This document shows positions 23,821-35,047 of a stretch of DNA of 64,000 bases, piece after piece. Made by a program: the position numbers and the translations under genes. Position 1 is the stretch's first letter, and each line of letters opens with the position of its first letter. The notes under the pieces are model-generated. The model saw only the letters and a program-made list of their open reading frames with translations, was not told where the DNA came from and searched no databases. This DNA comes from Liriodendron chinense (taxonomy: Eukaryota; Streptophyta; Magnoliopsida; Magnoliales; Magnoliaceae): NCBI GenBank assembly GCA_003013855.2, contig ML058459.1, forward strand, positions 1,743,050 to 1,807,049. Direction: 5' to 3'.

Positions 23821-23833
23821 TGGTATCAAAGCC
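23821..23833 (+). other. tRNA-Met-type primer binding site (copia)
   Basis: tggtatcaaagcc, one or two bases off the usual plant site tggtatcagagc, two bases after an LTR-like CA end. Confidence 0.6.
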
Positions 23834-24099
23834 ACATTAATCATTATATTAGAAAATTAATGACCAATAAGAAAATTACTTGTACATTCCCTTATGTGGT
23901 TAATGGTGTTCAAATCACATCCTTCAAAATTCATTTAGGATTTGATTAACTCAATGGCCCATTTTCTTTCCAATTGACACTATAAATAGAGTATCAATGA
24001 ATAGTTATTAGTTCCCAAACTTGATTGGAAAATAGGAATTTACACTGTAATTTGGCCTAAAAATCGTGGTGTAAAGACATTAAAATCGCACCAAAATTG

Positions 24100-24530
24100 T
24101 GGCTAATTGTGGGGGCCACCATTAAGTGGTGTATGATCCACGTTGTCCATCTATTTTAGTGTTCATTTTAGGGCATGAACTTAAAATTGTAGATCCAAAG
24201 CTCAAGGCACCACACCACAGGAAATAAGGGGAATTGAATGCATACCTTTGAAAGTTAAAATGAGCCTAGAGCCCACGAGGATGTATACCTATTATACAAC
24301 CTAATCATTACGTCACACAGACATGGATGAAGGCAAAGCAAAAATACCATCTTGATCCAAAACTTTTATAGCCCCAAAGAAGAATTGAACGGTTCCCTAT
24401 TTCTTATGGTGCGGTCCACTTAAGCTTTGGATCTGCCTCATTTTTTGGCTCATCCCTAAAAATGAGTGGGAAAAACAGATGGATGGTGCAGATTAGATAT
24501 ATACATAACAGTGGGCCCCATAAATTTTAG
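24100..24530. mobile_element. foldback element F2
   Basis: The left end is 'gtgggggccaccattaag' followed by 'tgtccatctattttag'. The right end is 'acataacagtgggcccca', the inverted counterpart. The core has 'accacaccacaggaaataa' and, inverted, 'ttatggtgcggtccact'. The middle 'gtcacacagacatggatga' is inverted relative to F1. No coding capacity. Confidence 0.7.
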
Positions 24531-24929
24531 TAGGAAAAAATTCTTCTTTCCTCGATTTTAAGTGAGAAACTTTCTAAACGTGCTTTTTGTCAACATCAAG
24601 TTGTTGTTGTTGAATGTAAATACAAAGGTAAGTTATAATTACCCATTTAGACCTTATTTACATTCTAAATTGAAAAACAAACAGGCCCCAAGTATAAGGG
24701 TATAAGGACTAAAGCTCTTTTTTATTCTTAGCTTCAACCAAGATACAAGTAGTGAAAGATTGTCACATCCATAATTTGAGACCAAATCACATGAGCATGT
24801 AAATTGTCCAAGGTGTTCTCACATACCTACATATGATTGTTGGATTTGTTCCTATGATACTATGAGTCTTTGTTACTAAGAGGCATTATAAAATACACCA
24901 ATTTTAAATTTTACAAAATCTTGGTCTTC

Positions 24930-25720
24930 TAATGGTATTCCCATCCTTCTCCTCTATGTTAATGATATGATTGTCACTAGAAATAATTGATGATCTCTTA
25001 AACTCATTCATTCACCGTCTTGAAATTGAATTTTCCATGAAAGACCTTGTTTTTTTTTCATTGCTTCTTTGACGTTGAAGTTACACGCACCATATATAGG
25101 CTTCACTTGTACTCATTCAAAATATACAACTAATCTTCTCGATTGCACCTAGACAAGTGGTTGTAAACCTCTTTCAACCCTTAATGGCTCAAAAGGAATA
25201 TCCTGCTATGGTAGTTCCTTGGTTCTCCACTCCAACACATAATTAGAGTCCCATTGATGGACTTTAATATCTCACCACTGCATAGCCAAATCACTTCTAC
25301 AATATAAATCATGTTTGTCAATTCATAGATAAGCTTATTTATAATTATTACCGATCCATCAAACATATATTAAGCTATCTCAGTGGCACACTGCATTATA
25401 GTGCTTGTGTTCTTAGGACTGACCCATTAGCCCTCAATGCCTATTCATATGTGGACTGGATCCATCAAACATATATTATGCTATCTCAGTGGCACACTGC
25501 ATTATAGTACTTGTGTTCTTAGGATACGACCCATTAGCCCTCAATGCCTATTCATATGTGGACTGGGTTGGCTTCCCTTTAACCCGTTTTGCATGTCTTT
25601 TGAAAACACATGTATCTACTAAAGTGCCAATAAACAAGCCACAACTGGTCAATTAAGTGCCAAGGCTAAATACTGCTCCATGGCCATTGTTGTTGCGAGC
25701 TCACTAATAAATGCCTAAGA
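24930..25720 (+). pseudogene. copia RT/RNase H remnant
   Basis: The RT motif reads 'ILLLYVNDMIVT' (about 24935-24970). The usual YVDD box is YVND, so one catalytic aspartate is gone. It is followed by 'LEIEFSMKDL'. RNase H pieces are 'HILCYLSGTLHYS' and, in another frame, 'LRTDPLALNAYSYVDW'. There are many stops, a 9-T run, and a 106-bp tandem duplication (25353-25564). It is clearly a fossil of a plant Ty1/copia polyprotein. Confidence 0.75.
25353..25564 (+). repeat. 106-bp tandem duplication in copia RNase H
   Basis: 'gatccatcaaacatatatta' begins at 25353 and again at 25459. The two copies differ at only a few bases, so the duplication is much younger than the decay of the element. Confidence 0.85.
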
Positions 25721-27470
25721 TTGTATAATTAACCTTATATATTTAGAGTATTATCATTGTTTTCCTGTTTAATTATCCCTCATTAAGCGAATTTTCAATG
25801 TTCAAGTGATCAAGAGAGGTTGGATAAGATCGTAGACAATCAAGGCAATTTATGGCCCAAAAGTAATTAATGTCAAGTGGGTAGCAATCCTAAGGAAAAT
25901 CAGGCCGTAAAGATCAAATGATGGATCATATTCTATGATTGACCGCACCACAACCGCTCATTGGAAATCCAGGATGTGCATATTTGATGGTAGTGATTTG
26001 GAGATCACACAAGTTTGAACAGTCAAGATTGAATGTCCACATGTGGGATCAACCATGCCAAGCAAAAGTTGGACCCCACCTTTCACTATGCAATGTCCAA
26101 AGGGGCTGTCCCTCGTCAACACATCACATGCAACAATTGCAGCCCATCCATCAGCAGTAGTAGGGCCACTAATCCAATCTCAGCCATCCATTAAGGTGGA
26201 CCCCACCATGTTGAGCACGTCCAAACCTCAGCCGTCCACTCACTTCAGCCATGGAGGTCACATCCATCATCACCATCCAATTTAGCAAGGTGGCCCACAT
26301 CTTCATCTTCCATCTCCATCATCGGCCAGCAAGATCATCACCGTCCATCATGCTGCAAGGCAAGCTGCTTCCAATCAACTGATGGACAGATCTCCACCCT
26401 CCATTTCCATTAACAAGCAGAAAGATGGGCGTCCCACCTTCAGACCGTCCAACACATGCAGGCTACAATTCCATCCACCTCGACTCAGGAAATGATGAAG
26501 ATTCAATCTCCACCATCCAGAAGGCCAAGCACGTGCAACCCCAACCTTCAAATCCCATCCGTTGATCACCGGCCAACAGTTGCAGTTCCAGCTGACCATC
26601 CTTCAGAAGTGATCATCGTCCATCTCCTATCATTTGCTTGTATGCAACACCTGCAACAAAGAAATGAAAATTCATCTAATCAGATGGCCAAGATCACAGC
26701 TCATCTTCACACGTGCAATTAGTGGACCCCACTGTTTGCACGGACAGTATGCTCTACCGTCCATCTCTTCTCCAACATGTGGAAAAACTCCAGCAATCAG
26801 CGTCCAGTTGGTCAACAGCAGTTGGAGCCATCCACTCTAGCCATCAGCACCTTCTGCAGCAACAGGCTGCTTCACATCCAGCCGTCCAAACCATCAAGAC
26901 CGTCTAAGGATCAGATCATCATCCACTGTCCAGCTATGGTTGTTCACAGCTGCTCTTCATCCACTTCCTCTCCTCCATCTGGACCCCACCAGCATCCATC
27001 ATACCACCAGTTTAAACGTCCATCAAGTCCCAACATTGTGGATCCCTCACCTCCTATCATCCAATCGTTCATCAGCATCTGGACGGACCGTCCCTTCATC
27101 AATCTCCAACAAGAGTAGCATCAAATCCTCAACTCGTCTTGATCCAGCCGACCAATGATCACCGGCCAATGTGATCAGACAGAAGCTGAGCCACAGCCGT
27201 TCATCAGGCCAGCAGATGGACATTGCAGCTGTCTCCAGTTCATGTGCAGCTGAAGGCAAGTCCAGACACCTCCACTCTAAGGGATGATCATTTGATCGTC
27301 CAGCACATGCAACCACATCAACAGCTCCCTCAGGCAGCAGATCATGTCTTCAGCTATCCTCCATCACCGACTAGCAGATGGTGGCCGATCAAGTCTATCT
27401 CATACGTGCTGAAATCAGCAACAGCAAGATGGACGTCTACCATCTCAACCATCTAGCATCTGTCCAAGCT

Positions 27471-27512
<42 letters not shown>
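27471..27512. repeat. (CT)n microsatellite
   Basis: About 20 CT units within the U3 of the subfamily B LTR, some 230 bases upstream of its TATA box. Confidence 0.95.
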
Positions 27513-27514
<2 letters not shown>

Positions 27515-27742
27515 TTCCCCACACATGTGTAAGGCTTGCATGCCACCTCACCACTCCAAGCCTAACTCCAAGCCCAAACCTAGAGAAAAATTTACTTTGG
27601 CTTAGAGTGTCACCTAGACTTAGAGTACTTTTCTTGCCACATGTCATCCCAAGCCTAACTCCAACCCCAAACCTAGAGAAAAATCACTTCTAGGCTTGAA
27701 GTGCCACCTAGGCTTGGAGTGCCACATAAGCTTCTTAAGAGG

Positions 27743-27750
27743 TTATAAAA
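27743..27750 (+). promoter_or_regulatory. TATA box of subfamily B LTR
   Basis: ttataaaa, followed by a CT-rich leader (27800-27840), typical of a plant LTR promoter. Confidence 0.55.
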
Positions 27751-28379
27751 AGAGTACTCTTCTCACCCATTTGAATCATTCCACAAATCCCACAATCCAA
27801 ATTCCTCTCCTCTCCTCTCTTCTTTCTTTCTTTCTTAGTTTTGTAGTGTAGAGTAGTTTTTCCTTTGTAGAGAATTTAGTCTTCCATTGTAGCATGATTG
27901 GTTAAACCTCTAGCTAAGGCTAGGGGTGAAGCTTTTGAAGAAATTTACAAGCTTTGGTTCTTTTGGTTCAGCGGATGCTTGGAATTCCCTGTGATCAACG
28001 AACGAGTGCTTCATGGTCAGATCGATCAGTCAAGATCACCATCTTTTATGAAATATGTAAATGGTTTAATCGTTTCATCTTCCGATTGGAACGGATCTTT
28101 ACTCAATTCCAGTTGAGTTATAGTTGAACTAATGAATCAAGATTTGTGGATTAACCAAAGGTGGATCCCTAATGCCTTAGCCCATTTTCTATTTTTGTCT
28201 TTCATCACACACAACTTGCTCCACTCTCATGGATAATTCAGATCTCATCTCTCCCACCTAAACTAATTCATCTAAGTGTTCTTAACCCCAATCCCTATAG
28301 TTCGACCTCGGTCTCACCGAGTATTTTACTACTTCACTACCTGCACTTGGGTGTGCAATATTCGAATTGTAGCAAGTTT

Positions 28380-28400
28380 TTGGTGCTTTTTTCGGGGATT
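28380..28400 (+). other. degenerate Athila-type primer binding site
   Basis: ttggtgcttttttcggggat, six bases after the LTR end. It aligns with ttggcgccgctaccgggga of the minus-strand relative, with several changes. Confidence 0.6.
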
Positions 28401-28592
28401 GTAACGGGTCAAGAATATTTTCAAAATTGGTTTATGTAATATATATTGTTAATAGCTTACTAACTTCTTTTGTTTTGTTGTTTTTAGGAATTGTTCATAG
28501 CCAAGTGTTCTTCTTCCCTAGTAAACTCTTCCTTATCTCTTTTACATGCTTAATTTGTGCCATTGTAAGAGTCTTGTGAATTAACCAAAATC

Positions 28593-29078
28593 ATGGATGA
28601 AAATGAATCATGGGATAAGTACGAAGTGAGGATGAGTACGAAGTGCATCATACTGCTACCAAGAAAGAAGACATTACATGATTATATGGGTGGGTATGAA
28701 GTGCACCATGTTCCATCAATTAAGCCCTTACATGATTACTATGTTGAGGTAGAAAAAATTGAAAGAGATTGTGGTATTTATAAGAGCGACGCACACTTAA
28801 CTAAGGATTGTCTTAAAATTCCTATTTTAAAAATATTGTATCATCAAGCCAATACCAGAAATGCTTATCAAAGGCCATTTTGTGCCCCAACGTCAAACAC
28901 ATATGGGTTTAATTGGCAAAGTCATCCCAACTTCAGTTGGAGGAACGAACCTACTGTCAGTGCTAGTAGTAACCCTCAAGAATTTTCTACTAGTACCCCG
29001 TATGTGCCTCCACCGAGGGAAACCCTAGAGGATACCTTTCAAGTATTCATGCAAACCTATCAAGAGCTTAAAACTTGA
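28593..29078 (+). pseudogene. gag-like frame of Athila-like element, 5' piece
   Basis: A 161-residue open frame. 'CGIYKSDAHLTKDC' is a decayed zinc-knuckle (C...H...C spacing). It is followed by 'YGFNWQSHPNFSWRNEPTVS' and 'ETLEDTFQVFMQTYQEL'. It corresponds to the fragment at 20.2-20.7 kb of the non-autonomous element rather than to the gag that follows it, so gag-like sequence occurs twice in this element. Cytoplasmic particle protein by family. Confidence 0.6.
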
Positions 29079-29100
29079 CTTGAAATAATCAAATCTCACC

Positions 29101-29790
29101 TTGATGCTTTGGAGGAAGGGACCTTCTTGGCCCAGCGTCAACCTAACCCCCATGAGAATTATGAGGAGGATGATTCGAGTTCTTCTAACCCTCAAGAGCC
29201 TGCACATGAATCCTCCACATACAACCATAGACGTGCAATACTCTAATGATGACATGTGCGCACAACAAGGGGATGGTGAGGAGATCCACGAGGATGACAC
29301 AATTGATACCCTCATGGAGGAGGAATTTCTCATAACATCTTCTTCCGATTCCCTAGGAAGTCTGTTTGGACCACTTTGGACCCTCATGGTAATAAGCTTT
29401 TTCTATGAAGGACTGACTTCGCCCATGTGCCAATTCATAGAGATGATGTGCAATGGAGAGTTCATGAATAAGAAAGTCGATGAACTATGGGACTACTTTG
29501 ATATCTTAGTCGAACATGCACAATCTTGGGATACAACTAAACCAGTAAATCCCAAGATAAGCCAACAAAGAGAAAAGGGAGGAATCTATGTCCTCTCCGA
29601 AGAAGATAACATAAGTGCACATATGGCTAGTCGCATAAGAAAAGTTGAGGCCTTAGAATTAGAGAAGGGGGAAAGACTAAGAAAGTTGAGAATGTTTGTG
29701 GAATTTGTTCCGGTAACTAACATGAAACATAGGATTGTCCTACAATTTCTGCGTTTCAAGAAGTTTTACAAGAACAATCAAATGCTATAA
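29101..29790 (+). pseudogene. gag of Athila-like element (composite frame)
   Basis: The first third is acidic: 'QQGDGEEIHEDDTIDTLMEE', like the pre-RT spacer near 30750-30830. From about 29395 it becomes gag proper: 'FYEGLTSPMCQFIEMMCNGE' and 'KGGIYVLSEEDNISAHMASR' with 'KVEALELEKGE'. A CCHC knuckle follows in a shifted frame (about 29690-29735: 'CGIC', later 'HET' and 'DC'), with two stops inside. The abrupt change of content near 29395 suggests a recombination joint rather than one original gene. Confidence 0.6.
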
Positions 29791-30260
29791 ACAATTATCA
29801 ATGACCATTTAATAATCCAAACTCGAACACGTATAATTCTAGTTGGAAGAACCATCCTAACTTCAATTGGAGGAATGGGTCATCAGAGAATGCAAACAAT
29901 AACCCAAAAGCTATGCTTGAGGAGATATTGGGCACATTCGTCTTGGCCCAAGCTGAGTACAACAAGACTAATTCTCAGAAAATTGATGGGTTCATGCAAG
30001 AACAATTAAAATTCAACTAGAATTCATCTCAAGCCATCAATGACTTAAAAACTTCAATGGCTAGAGTTGAATCTCATCTTAGTATTAGGGAGAAAGGCAC
30101 ACTTCATGCCCAACCTCTCCCTAACCCAAGAACCCAATTTGAGATACAAGACCTCAGCTCATCCTCCTAAAATACTGAGAATGTTCAAGCTATCACCACC
30201 TTGAGGAGTGGCAAAATGATTGATAAATCCAATCCAGTGAAGGCCCCAACAGAAAGCACA
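29791..30260 (+). pseudogene. gag C-terminal region (broken)
   Basis: In one frame with stops: 'SSWKNHPNFNWRNGSSENAN', then 'EEILGTFVLAQAEYNK' and 'TTLRSGKMIDK'. This repeats the 'NPNFSWRN' block already seen at 28.9 kb and leads into the linker before the protease. Stop codons near 30018 and 30167 prevent expression. Confidence 0.6.
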
Positions 30261-30349
30261 ATGTACACAACAAAGTATTTTTGACTGAGAATTTGAGCGC
30301 TATCATCAAACAAGAGGTGCCCTAAAAATACAAGGATCCTGGTAGTCCT

Positions 30350-30740
30350 ACCATCTCATGCATCATAAGTGACTACTGGATCGAACAAGCTTTACTCAAT
30401 TTGGGGGCAAGTGTTAACCTCATCCCATACTCAGTCTACGAGCAACTTGGTTTAGGTGAATTAAAACCCACCAAAACCACACTCCAACTTGCTGATAGAA
30501 TCTATTCGTATACCAAGATGAATGATTGAAGTGTGCTTGTACAAGTCGATAAATTCTACTATCCAGTGGATTTTATTGTCTTAGATACACAGCCTATGAT
30601 TGATACTAGTGCTCAAATTCCTGTCATACTTGGCCGCCCTTTCTTAGCCACTTTAAATGCAATCATTAATTGTAGAAACGGGCTTATACAAATGTCCTTT
30701 GGAAATATGACATTTGAGTTGAATATTTTTTATTTATGAA
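30350..30740 (+). pseudogene. aspartic protease of Athila-like element
   Basis: The active-site segment reads 'ALLNLGASVNLIPYSVYEQL'; the catalytic aspartate before LGAS is asparagine (about 30398-30400). The distal part (30533-30739) is open: 'VDKFYYPVDFIVLDTQP', 'QIPVILGRPFLATLNAIINC'. A TGA stop at about 30527 divides the two parts. Confidence 0.8.
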
Positions 30741-31060
30741 AACAACCATGGGATGGTGATGATGAGGTCCACGAAATAAATTTAATTGACTCATTCGTAG
30801 AAGAAACATCCCTCTTAACATTTTTCTCCGATAAGTTAGAGGCATGTTTGGCCCACTCTCATGGATTGATGATGACATGATCCGAGAGATGAATGCCATT
30901 TTGGACTCTGTGCCGGTACTTGAAACTAGCCGATGGAAGAAACCATTTGAACATTTGCCTTTAACTGAAAACAAGCATCTTCCATCTAGTATCAAGGCTC
31001 CGAAGCTCGATCTAAAACCTTTGCCTACGGATCTCAAATACATATATTTAGGTCGAGATG
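30740..31060 (+). pseudogene. acidic spacer between protease and RT
   Basis: Encodes 'DDEVHEINLIDSFVEETS' and then 'WIDDDMIREMNAILDSVPVL' and 'KLDLKPLPTDLKYIYLG'. The DDDMIREM motif is shared with the non-autonomous relative. The end connects to the N-terminus of RT. Confidence 0.6.
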
Positions 31061-32230
31061 AGACTTATCCAGTGGTGATTTATTTCCACTTGAATCAGGA
31101 ACAAGAGAATAAGTTGATTGCCATTCTCAAAGAGCATAAGAATGCCATTGGGTGGTCAATTGCCGATCTCAAAGACAAAGACCCCTTGATTGGTACTCAT
31201 CGCATACACCTTGAGGAGAATGCAAGAACATCTAGGCAACCACAAAGACGCCTTAATCTACAAATGAAGGAGGTGGTTAAGGCCAAGGTGTTAAAACTAT
31301 TGGATGTAGGGTATTATTTATCCAATATCTGATAGTTAATGGGTGAGTCCAACTCAAGTCATGCTTAAGAAATCTGGAATAACCATCGTAGCCAATGCCA
31401 ACAATGAACTCGTGCCAACCAGGGTCACTACCGGTTGGAGAATATGCATTGACTACCGGAAGCTAAACACTGTCACATAGAAAGACTACTTCCCTTTACC
31501 TTTTATTGATCAAATCTTAGAAAGGTTAGCGGGTCATTTCCACTTTTCCTTCCTCGATGGATACTCAAGGTACAACCAGATAGAGATCGCCCTAGAGGAC
31601 CAAGAGAAGACAACATTCACATGTCCATTCAGCACTTTTTCTTATCGAATGATGCCGTTTGGACTGTGTAATGCACCTGCCACTTTTGCCACTTTTCAGC
31701 GTTGCATGTTAAGTATCTTTTCAGATATGGTGGGGAAAATTCTTGAAGTTTTCATGGATGAATTCTCTGTATTTGGTCGTGACTTTGATGAGTGCCTTGG
31801 GCACTTAAAAACTATTTTAAAAAGATGTGAAGACAAGAACCTTGTGCTAAATTGGGAGAAATGTCACTTTATGGTTCAAAAGGGAATAGTTATTGGTCAC
31901 ATTATTTCAGCCAAAGGAATCGAGGTAGACAAGGCAAAAATCGATATTATCTCTAACCTTCCATCACCCAAGAGCGTACGAGATGTGTGGTCCTTTTTAG
32001 GACATGCTGGATTCTATAGGAGGTTCATCAAGGACTTTAGTACTCTATCTTGTCTTCTATGTAACCTCCTCCAAAAGAAAAACTCATTCGAGTGGAATGA
32101 GGAATACCAAAATGCCTTTGGCAAGCTTAAATGTATGTTGACATGTCTTCCTATAATGCAACCACCTGATTGGAGCATTTCTTTTGAGATCATGTGTGAT
32201 GCCAGTGATTATGCTATTGGGGCAGTCTAG
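31060..32230 (+). pseudogene. reverse transcriptase of Athila-like element
   Basis: N-terminal part at 31060-31332: 'IAILKEHKNAIGWSIADLKD'. A broken middle includes 'VTTGWRICIDYRKLN' and 'LAGHFHFSFLDGYSRYNQI'. The open palm/thumb at 31649-32230 has 'MMPFGLCNAPATF', 'HAGFYRRFIKDFS' and 'MCDASDYAIGAV'. The catalytic box is FMDE (31751-31762) instead of FMDD, so the second palm aspartate is lost. A three-residue ATF repeat precedes it ('PATFATFQRC'). Confidence 0.9.
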
Positions 32231-32560
32231 GCCAGAGAAAAGAGAAGAAGCCATACGTCATCTACTATACAAATAGAACTCTAAACTTGGCTCAAGCAAA
32301 TTACACCACTATGGAAAAGGAACTCTTAGCCGTAGTATTTGCTTTGGATAAGTTTAGATCCTACTTGATTCGGATCCAAGATCATAATATTTATCGATCA
32401 TGCCGCACTTAAGTACCTTCTTTCTAAGAAGGATGCTAAGCCGCGCTTGTTACGATGGATCCTCCTACTCCAAGAATTTGACATAGAAATACGAGTAAAA
32501 AGGGAGTAGAGAACGTTGTGGTTGACCATCTCTCAGGACTTGTTCTCACCGATTCCTCTA
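32160..32560 (+). pseudogene. RNase H of Athila-like element
   Basis: Starts with 'FEIMCDASDYAIGAV', then a stop. It continues in shifted frames with 'QANYTTMEKELLAVVFALDK', 'HAALKYLLSKKDAKPRLLRW' and 'ENVVVDHLSGL'. The DAS and MEKELLA motifs are those expected. Frameshifts near 32225, 32385 and 32505 break it. Confidence 0.8.
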
Positions 32561-32639
32561 AGACGACTACGATCAATGACATGTTCCCTGACAAACAATT
32601 TTTTCAAATCTCTCAATTACCATAGTATGCGAACATTGC

Positions 32640-33910
32640 TAACTATCTTGCTATAGGTACCATTCCAACACATTGGAAAAAGCAAGATAAAGATAAGTTC
32701 TTCAGCGAGGTAAGAAAGTTCCTATGGGACAACTTGTACTTGTTCAAGTACTGTCCCGATCAGATTATAAGAAGATGTGTGCCGGATGATGAGCAACAAA
32801 GTATCATCTCCTTTAGTCATTGTTAAGCGTGTGGTGGCCACTTCTCGGTTAAGAAGACCACAACAAAAATTCTGCAATGTGGGTTCTATTGGCCCACCAT
32901 GTTCAAAGATACAAATGAGTTTTGTAAGGCTTGTGAGCCTTGTCAAAAATTGGGAGGAATATCCCGTAGAAATATGATGCCACTCAATCCCATCTTAACA
33001 ATCAAAATTGTTGATTGCTGAGGCATCGATTTCATGGGCCCATTCCCATCTTCTTTTGAAAATTTATATGTTTTGCTTGCCGTTGATTATATTTCAAAAT
33101 AGGTCGAGGCAATTCCTTGCCGGACAAATGACCATAAAACAGTCATTCATTTTTGAAAAGAAAACATCATTTCCCGGTTTGGAACCCCTCGAGTCATTAT
33201 CAGTGATGGAGGGTCTCACTTTTGTAACCGGCCATTTAAAGCCTTAATGAAGAAATATGGCGTTAATCATAAGGTGAGCACTCCTTTCACCCACAAACAA
33301 GTGGACAAGCCGAGATATCCAACAGGGAAATCAAACATATTTTAGAGAAAACAGTAAACCCCGATCGCAAGGATTGGTCCCTTCGATTTACCGACGTGTT
33401 CTGGGCTTACTGTACAGCTTTTAAGACTCCCATTGGAATGTCACCCTATAGACTTGTCTATGGGAAAGTTTGTCACTTACCTGTGGAGTTGGAATATAGG
33501 GCATATTGGGTGTTAAAGAAGATAAATTTCGATTCTGACAAAGCGAGCTCGCTGCACAAGCTTTAATTGAATGAACTTGCAGAACTCTGGAATGAGGCTT
33601 ATGAGAATTTGAGAATTTACAAGGACAAGACGAATGTATTCCATGATAAGAACATCCTTCATAAGACTTTCACGATCAATCAAAATGTCCTTTTGTATAA
33701 TTCTCAATTACATCTATTTTCGAAAAAATTGAGGTCTTGATGGACCGGTCCTTTCATTGTCAAAACCGTTTATCCATATGGGACTATCGAGTTGTTGAAT
33801 CCAAGGAACAACAACATCTTTAAAGCAAATGGTTAGCGTTTAAAACCGTTCTTTGAGAACTTTCCTTTAGAAAGTATGTCCATGCCTCTGACTGATCCTG
33901 TATATCAGGA
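32640..33910 (+). pseudogene. integrase of Athila-like element
   Basis: The zinc-binding end is 'ACGGHFSVKKTTTKILQCGF' to 'FCKACEPCQKLGGISRRNM'. The core has 'GIDFMGPFPSSFENLYVLLA', 'FGTPRVIISDGGSHFCNRPF' and 'QAEISNREIKHILEK', so all three catalytic acids (D, D, E) can still be seen. Distal motifs are 'TPIGMSPYRLVYGKVCHLPV' and 'WTGPFIVKTVYPYGTIELL'. At least seven in-frame stops occur; several fit TGG-to-TAG, CGA-to-TGA or CAG-to-TAG changes. Confidence 0.88.
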
Positions 33911-35047
33911 TACTTGATCTCCTAGTCTGATGGAGGTATAATGTAGTTTAGGATTAGGATTTCTACTTTTTTGCTTTATTTGTCTTTCAGTAGGTTTTTT
34001 AGATAGAGGTAGAATCCCACCGTTTTGCTCTCTCAGGTACTCCCATTCCTCAAATCCCTTATTTTTGCCGTTGCTCTCATGTCAGCATTGCATTCACATC
34101 TATTACATTGAGGACAATGTAATATTTACTTGGGGGTGTTGAGATTTTATCCTTTAAGTATTTTGTACATTTCGAGCAATCATATAGGAAAAATTTTCAA
34201 TTCTAAAAAATTTCAAATCTCTCTTGAAAAATGGTGTTTCTATGTGCTTTAGATAATACGAATGTAAAAGGAAAAGAGATAAAGTGTTGTGATTTTAAAA
34301 TCCTTCAATTCTTCTGAATATAGTATATTCCAATGTGAATTCCCATATTGAATGATTGATAGAAATTTTGAACATTTTGAGTCTAGCTCACATCACACGA
34401 TTTTTATGATGGAGGGGGTTACTAGATTTGTTGATTGATTAGATCGGGATTTAAGGTATTAAGGAATCAAGCCGGGGAAGTTTTGTCTATCATGTTCGAA
34501 TGTAATTAGGGGCAAGGATTTTTATCCTATATCGTTACCATTACGTTGTGATTATTGCTTTATTTTGAAGTGAGCCTTTTGGATTCTTCGGCTATTGATC
34601 TTAAAAGAAAGAATGTTTGGTTTTTATTGAATATTTGTTAAAACCTAAGCTGAAATAGGAAGTAGTGTGAAAGTCGTCGAAGGAACGATAAGACAATTTC
34701 CTATCATAAGCTTGTTGATTGAACGGTACACCTTGAATCCTCAGTTTGATTGATTTATGAAGAAGGTAATCCTTGATGTCCATGAATTGAGCATTCACTT
34801 TGCACACTAGATCACATTTGTTCTAGATCTTCTATTTATCAATCGATTAGTGGGAATTCTATGTGGAATGTTTATGGTATTTGGAGGGTTCAAGATTTCA
34901 ATCTCCTTTAGTGATTTTCTCTGATATTTACACTTGTATGGCCTAGAGTTCTTAGAAGAACGTTTCCGCGAGAGAGTTGAGTTTTAGAGGACGAGATTGT
35001 TTCATGCATGTTTTGCTCGGGACTAGTAAAATGCTAGTTGGGGGGTG
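33911..35047 (+). other. 3' non-coding region with polypurine blocks
   Basis: No frame resembling an envelope-like gene. It contains 'gaggacaatgtaatattta' then 'cttgggggtgttgag' (34105-34150), and at the end 'gctagttggggggtg' (35033-35047), which serves as polypurine tract for the LTR that follows. The stretch 34440-34610 is homologous to 17240-17400 on the other strand. Confidence 0.6.

Larger units (their letters stand above)
23561..25720 (+). mobile_element. decayed Ty1/copia element
   Basis: A tRNA-Met-type primer site, tggtatcaaagcc (23821-23833), follows an LTR-type end ...ttagca. Further on, 24930-25720 holds broken copia RT and RNase H. Between them lie an inserted foldback element (about 24100-24530) and unrecognisable sequence. 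Most of gag, protease and integrase is gone. The start of the upstream LTR cannot be placed between the Athila-like LTR end (23560) and 23818. Confidence 0.55.
25930..28374 (+). repeat. 5' LTR of plus-strand Athila-like element (subfamily B)
   Basis: The LTR ends ...aattgtagca (28374) just before an Athila-type primer site. It holds a TATA box (ttataaaa, 27743-27750), a 'ggttaaacctctagct' block (27900) and 'gacctcggtctcaccgag' (28300), shared in altered form with the other Athila-like LTRs. The very long U3 (from about 25.93 kb) is filled with 'gccgtccatc', 'ccaccatg' and 'catccatcagcag' phrases. The start is not resolved; 25.93 kb is where the phrase-rich composition begins. Confidence 0.5.
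28375..35047 (+). mobile_element. Athila-like Ty3/gypsy element, internal region (decayed)
   Basis: The order on the plus strand is primer site, gag pieces, protease, spacer, RT, RNase H, integrase, a 'gaggacaatgtaatattta' block, ~0.9 kb non-coding, a polypurine run, and LTR. Every domain is readable but broken by stops, frameshifts or lost catalytic residues. The motif style ('VANANNELVPTRVTTGWRIC', 'HAGFYRRFIKDFS', 'FGTPRVIISDGGSHF') is that of plant Athila elements. The two bounding LTRs differ in subfamily, pointing to a recombinant copy. No env-like frame remains. Confidence 0.85.

Noticed and set aside
26043..27456. Several overlapping open frames in the 26.0-27.5 kb region
   Set aside because: They arise from the 'ccatc/gtccatc' word composition of the LTR U3, occur in several frames and on both strands, and show no conserved motif.
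29101..29790. Host gene with a long open frame (229 residues)
   Set aside because: Content matches Athila-type gag ('GGIYVLSEEDNISA') and lies in order with protease and RT.
33911..35033. Envelope-like gene after Athila integrase
   Set aside because: Some Athila elements have one, but no frame, signal peptide or membrane segment can be found here.
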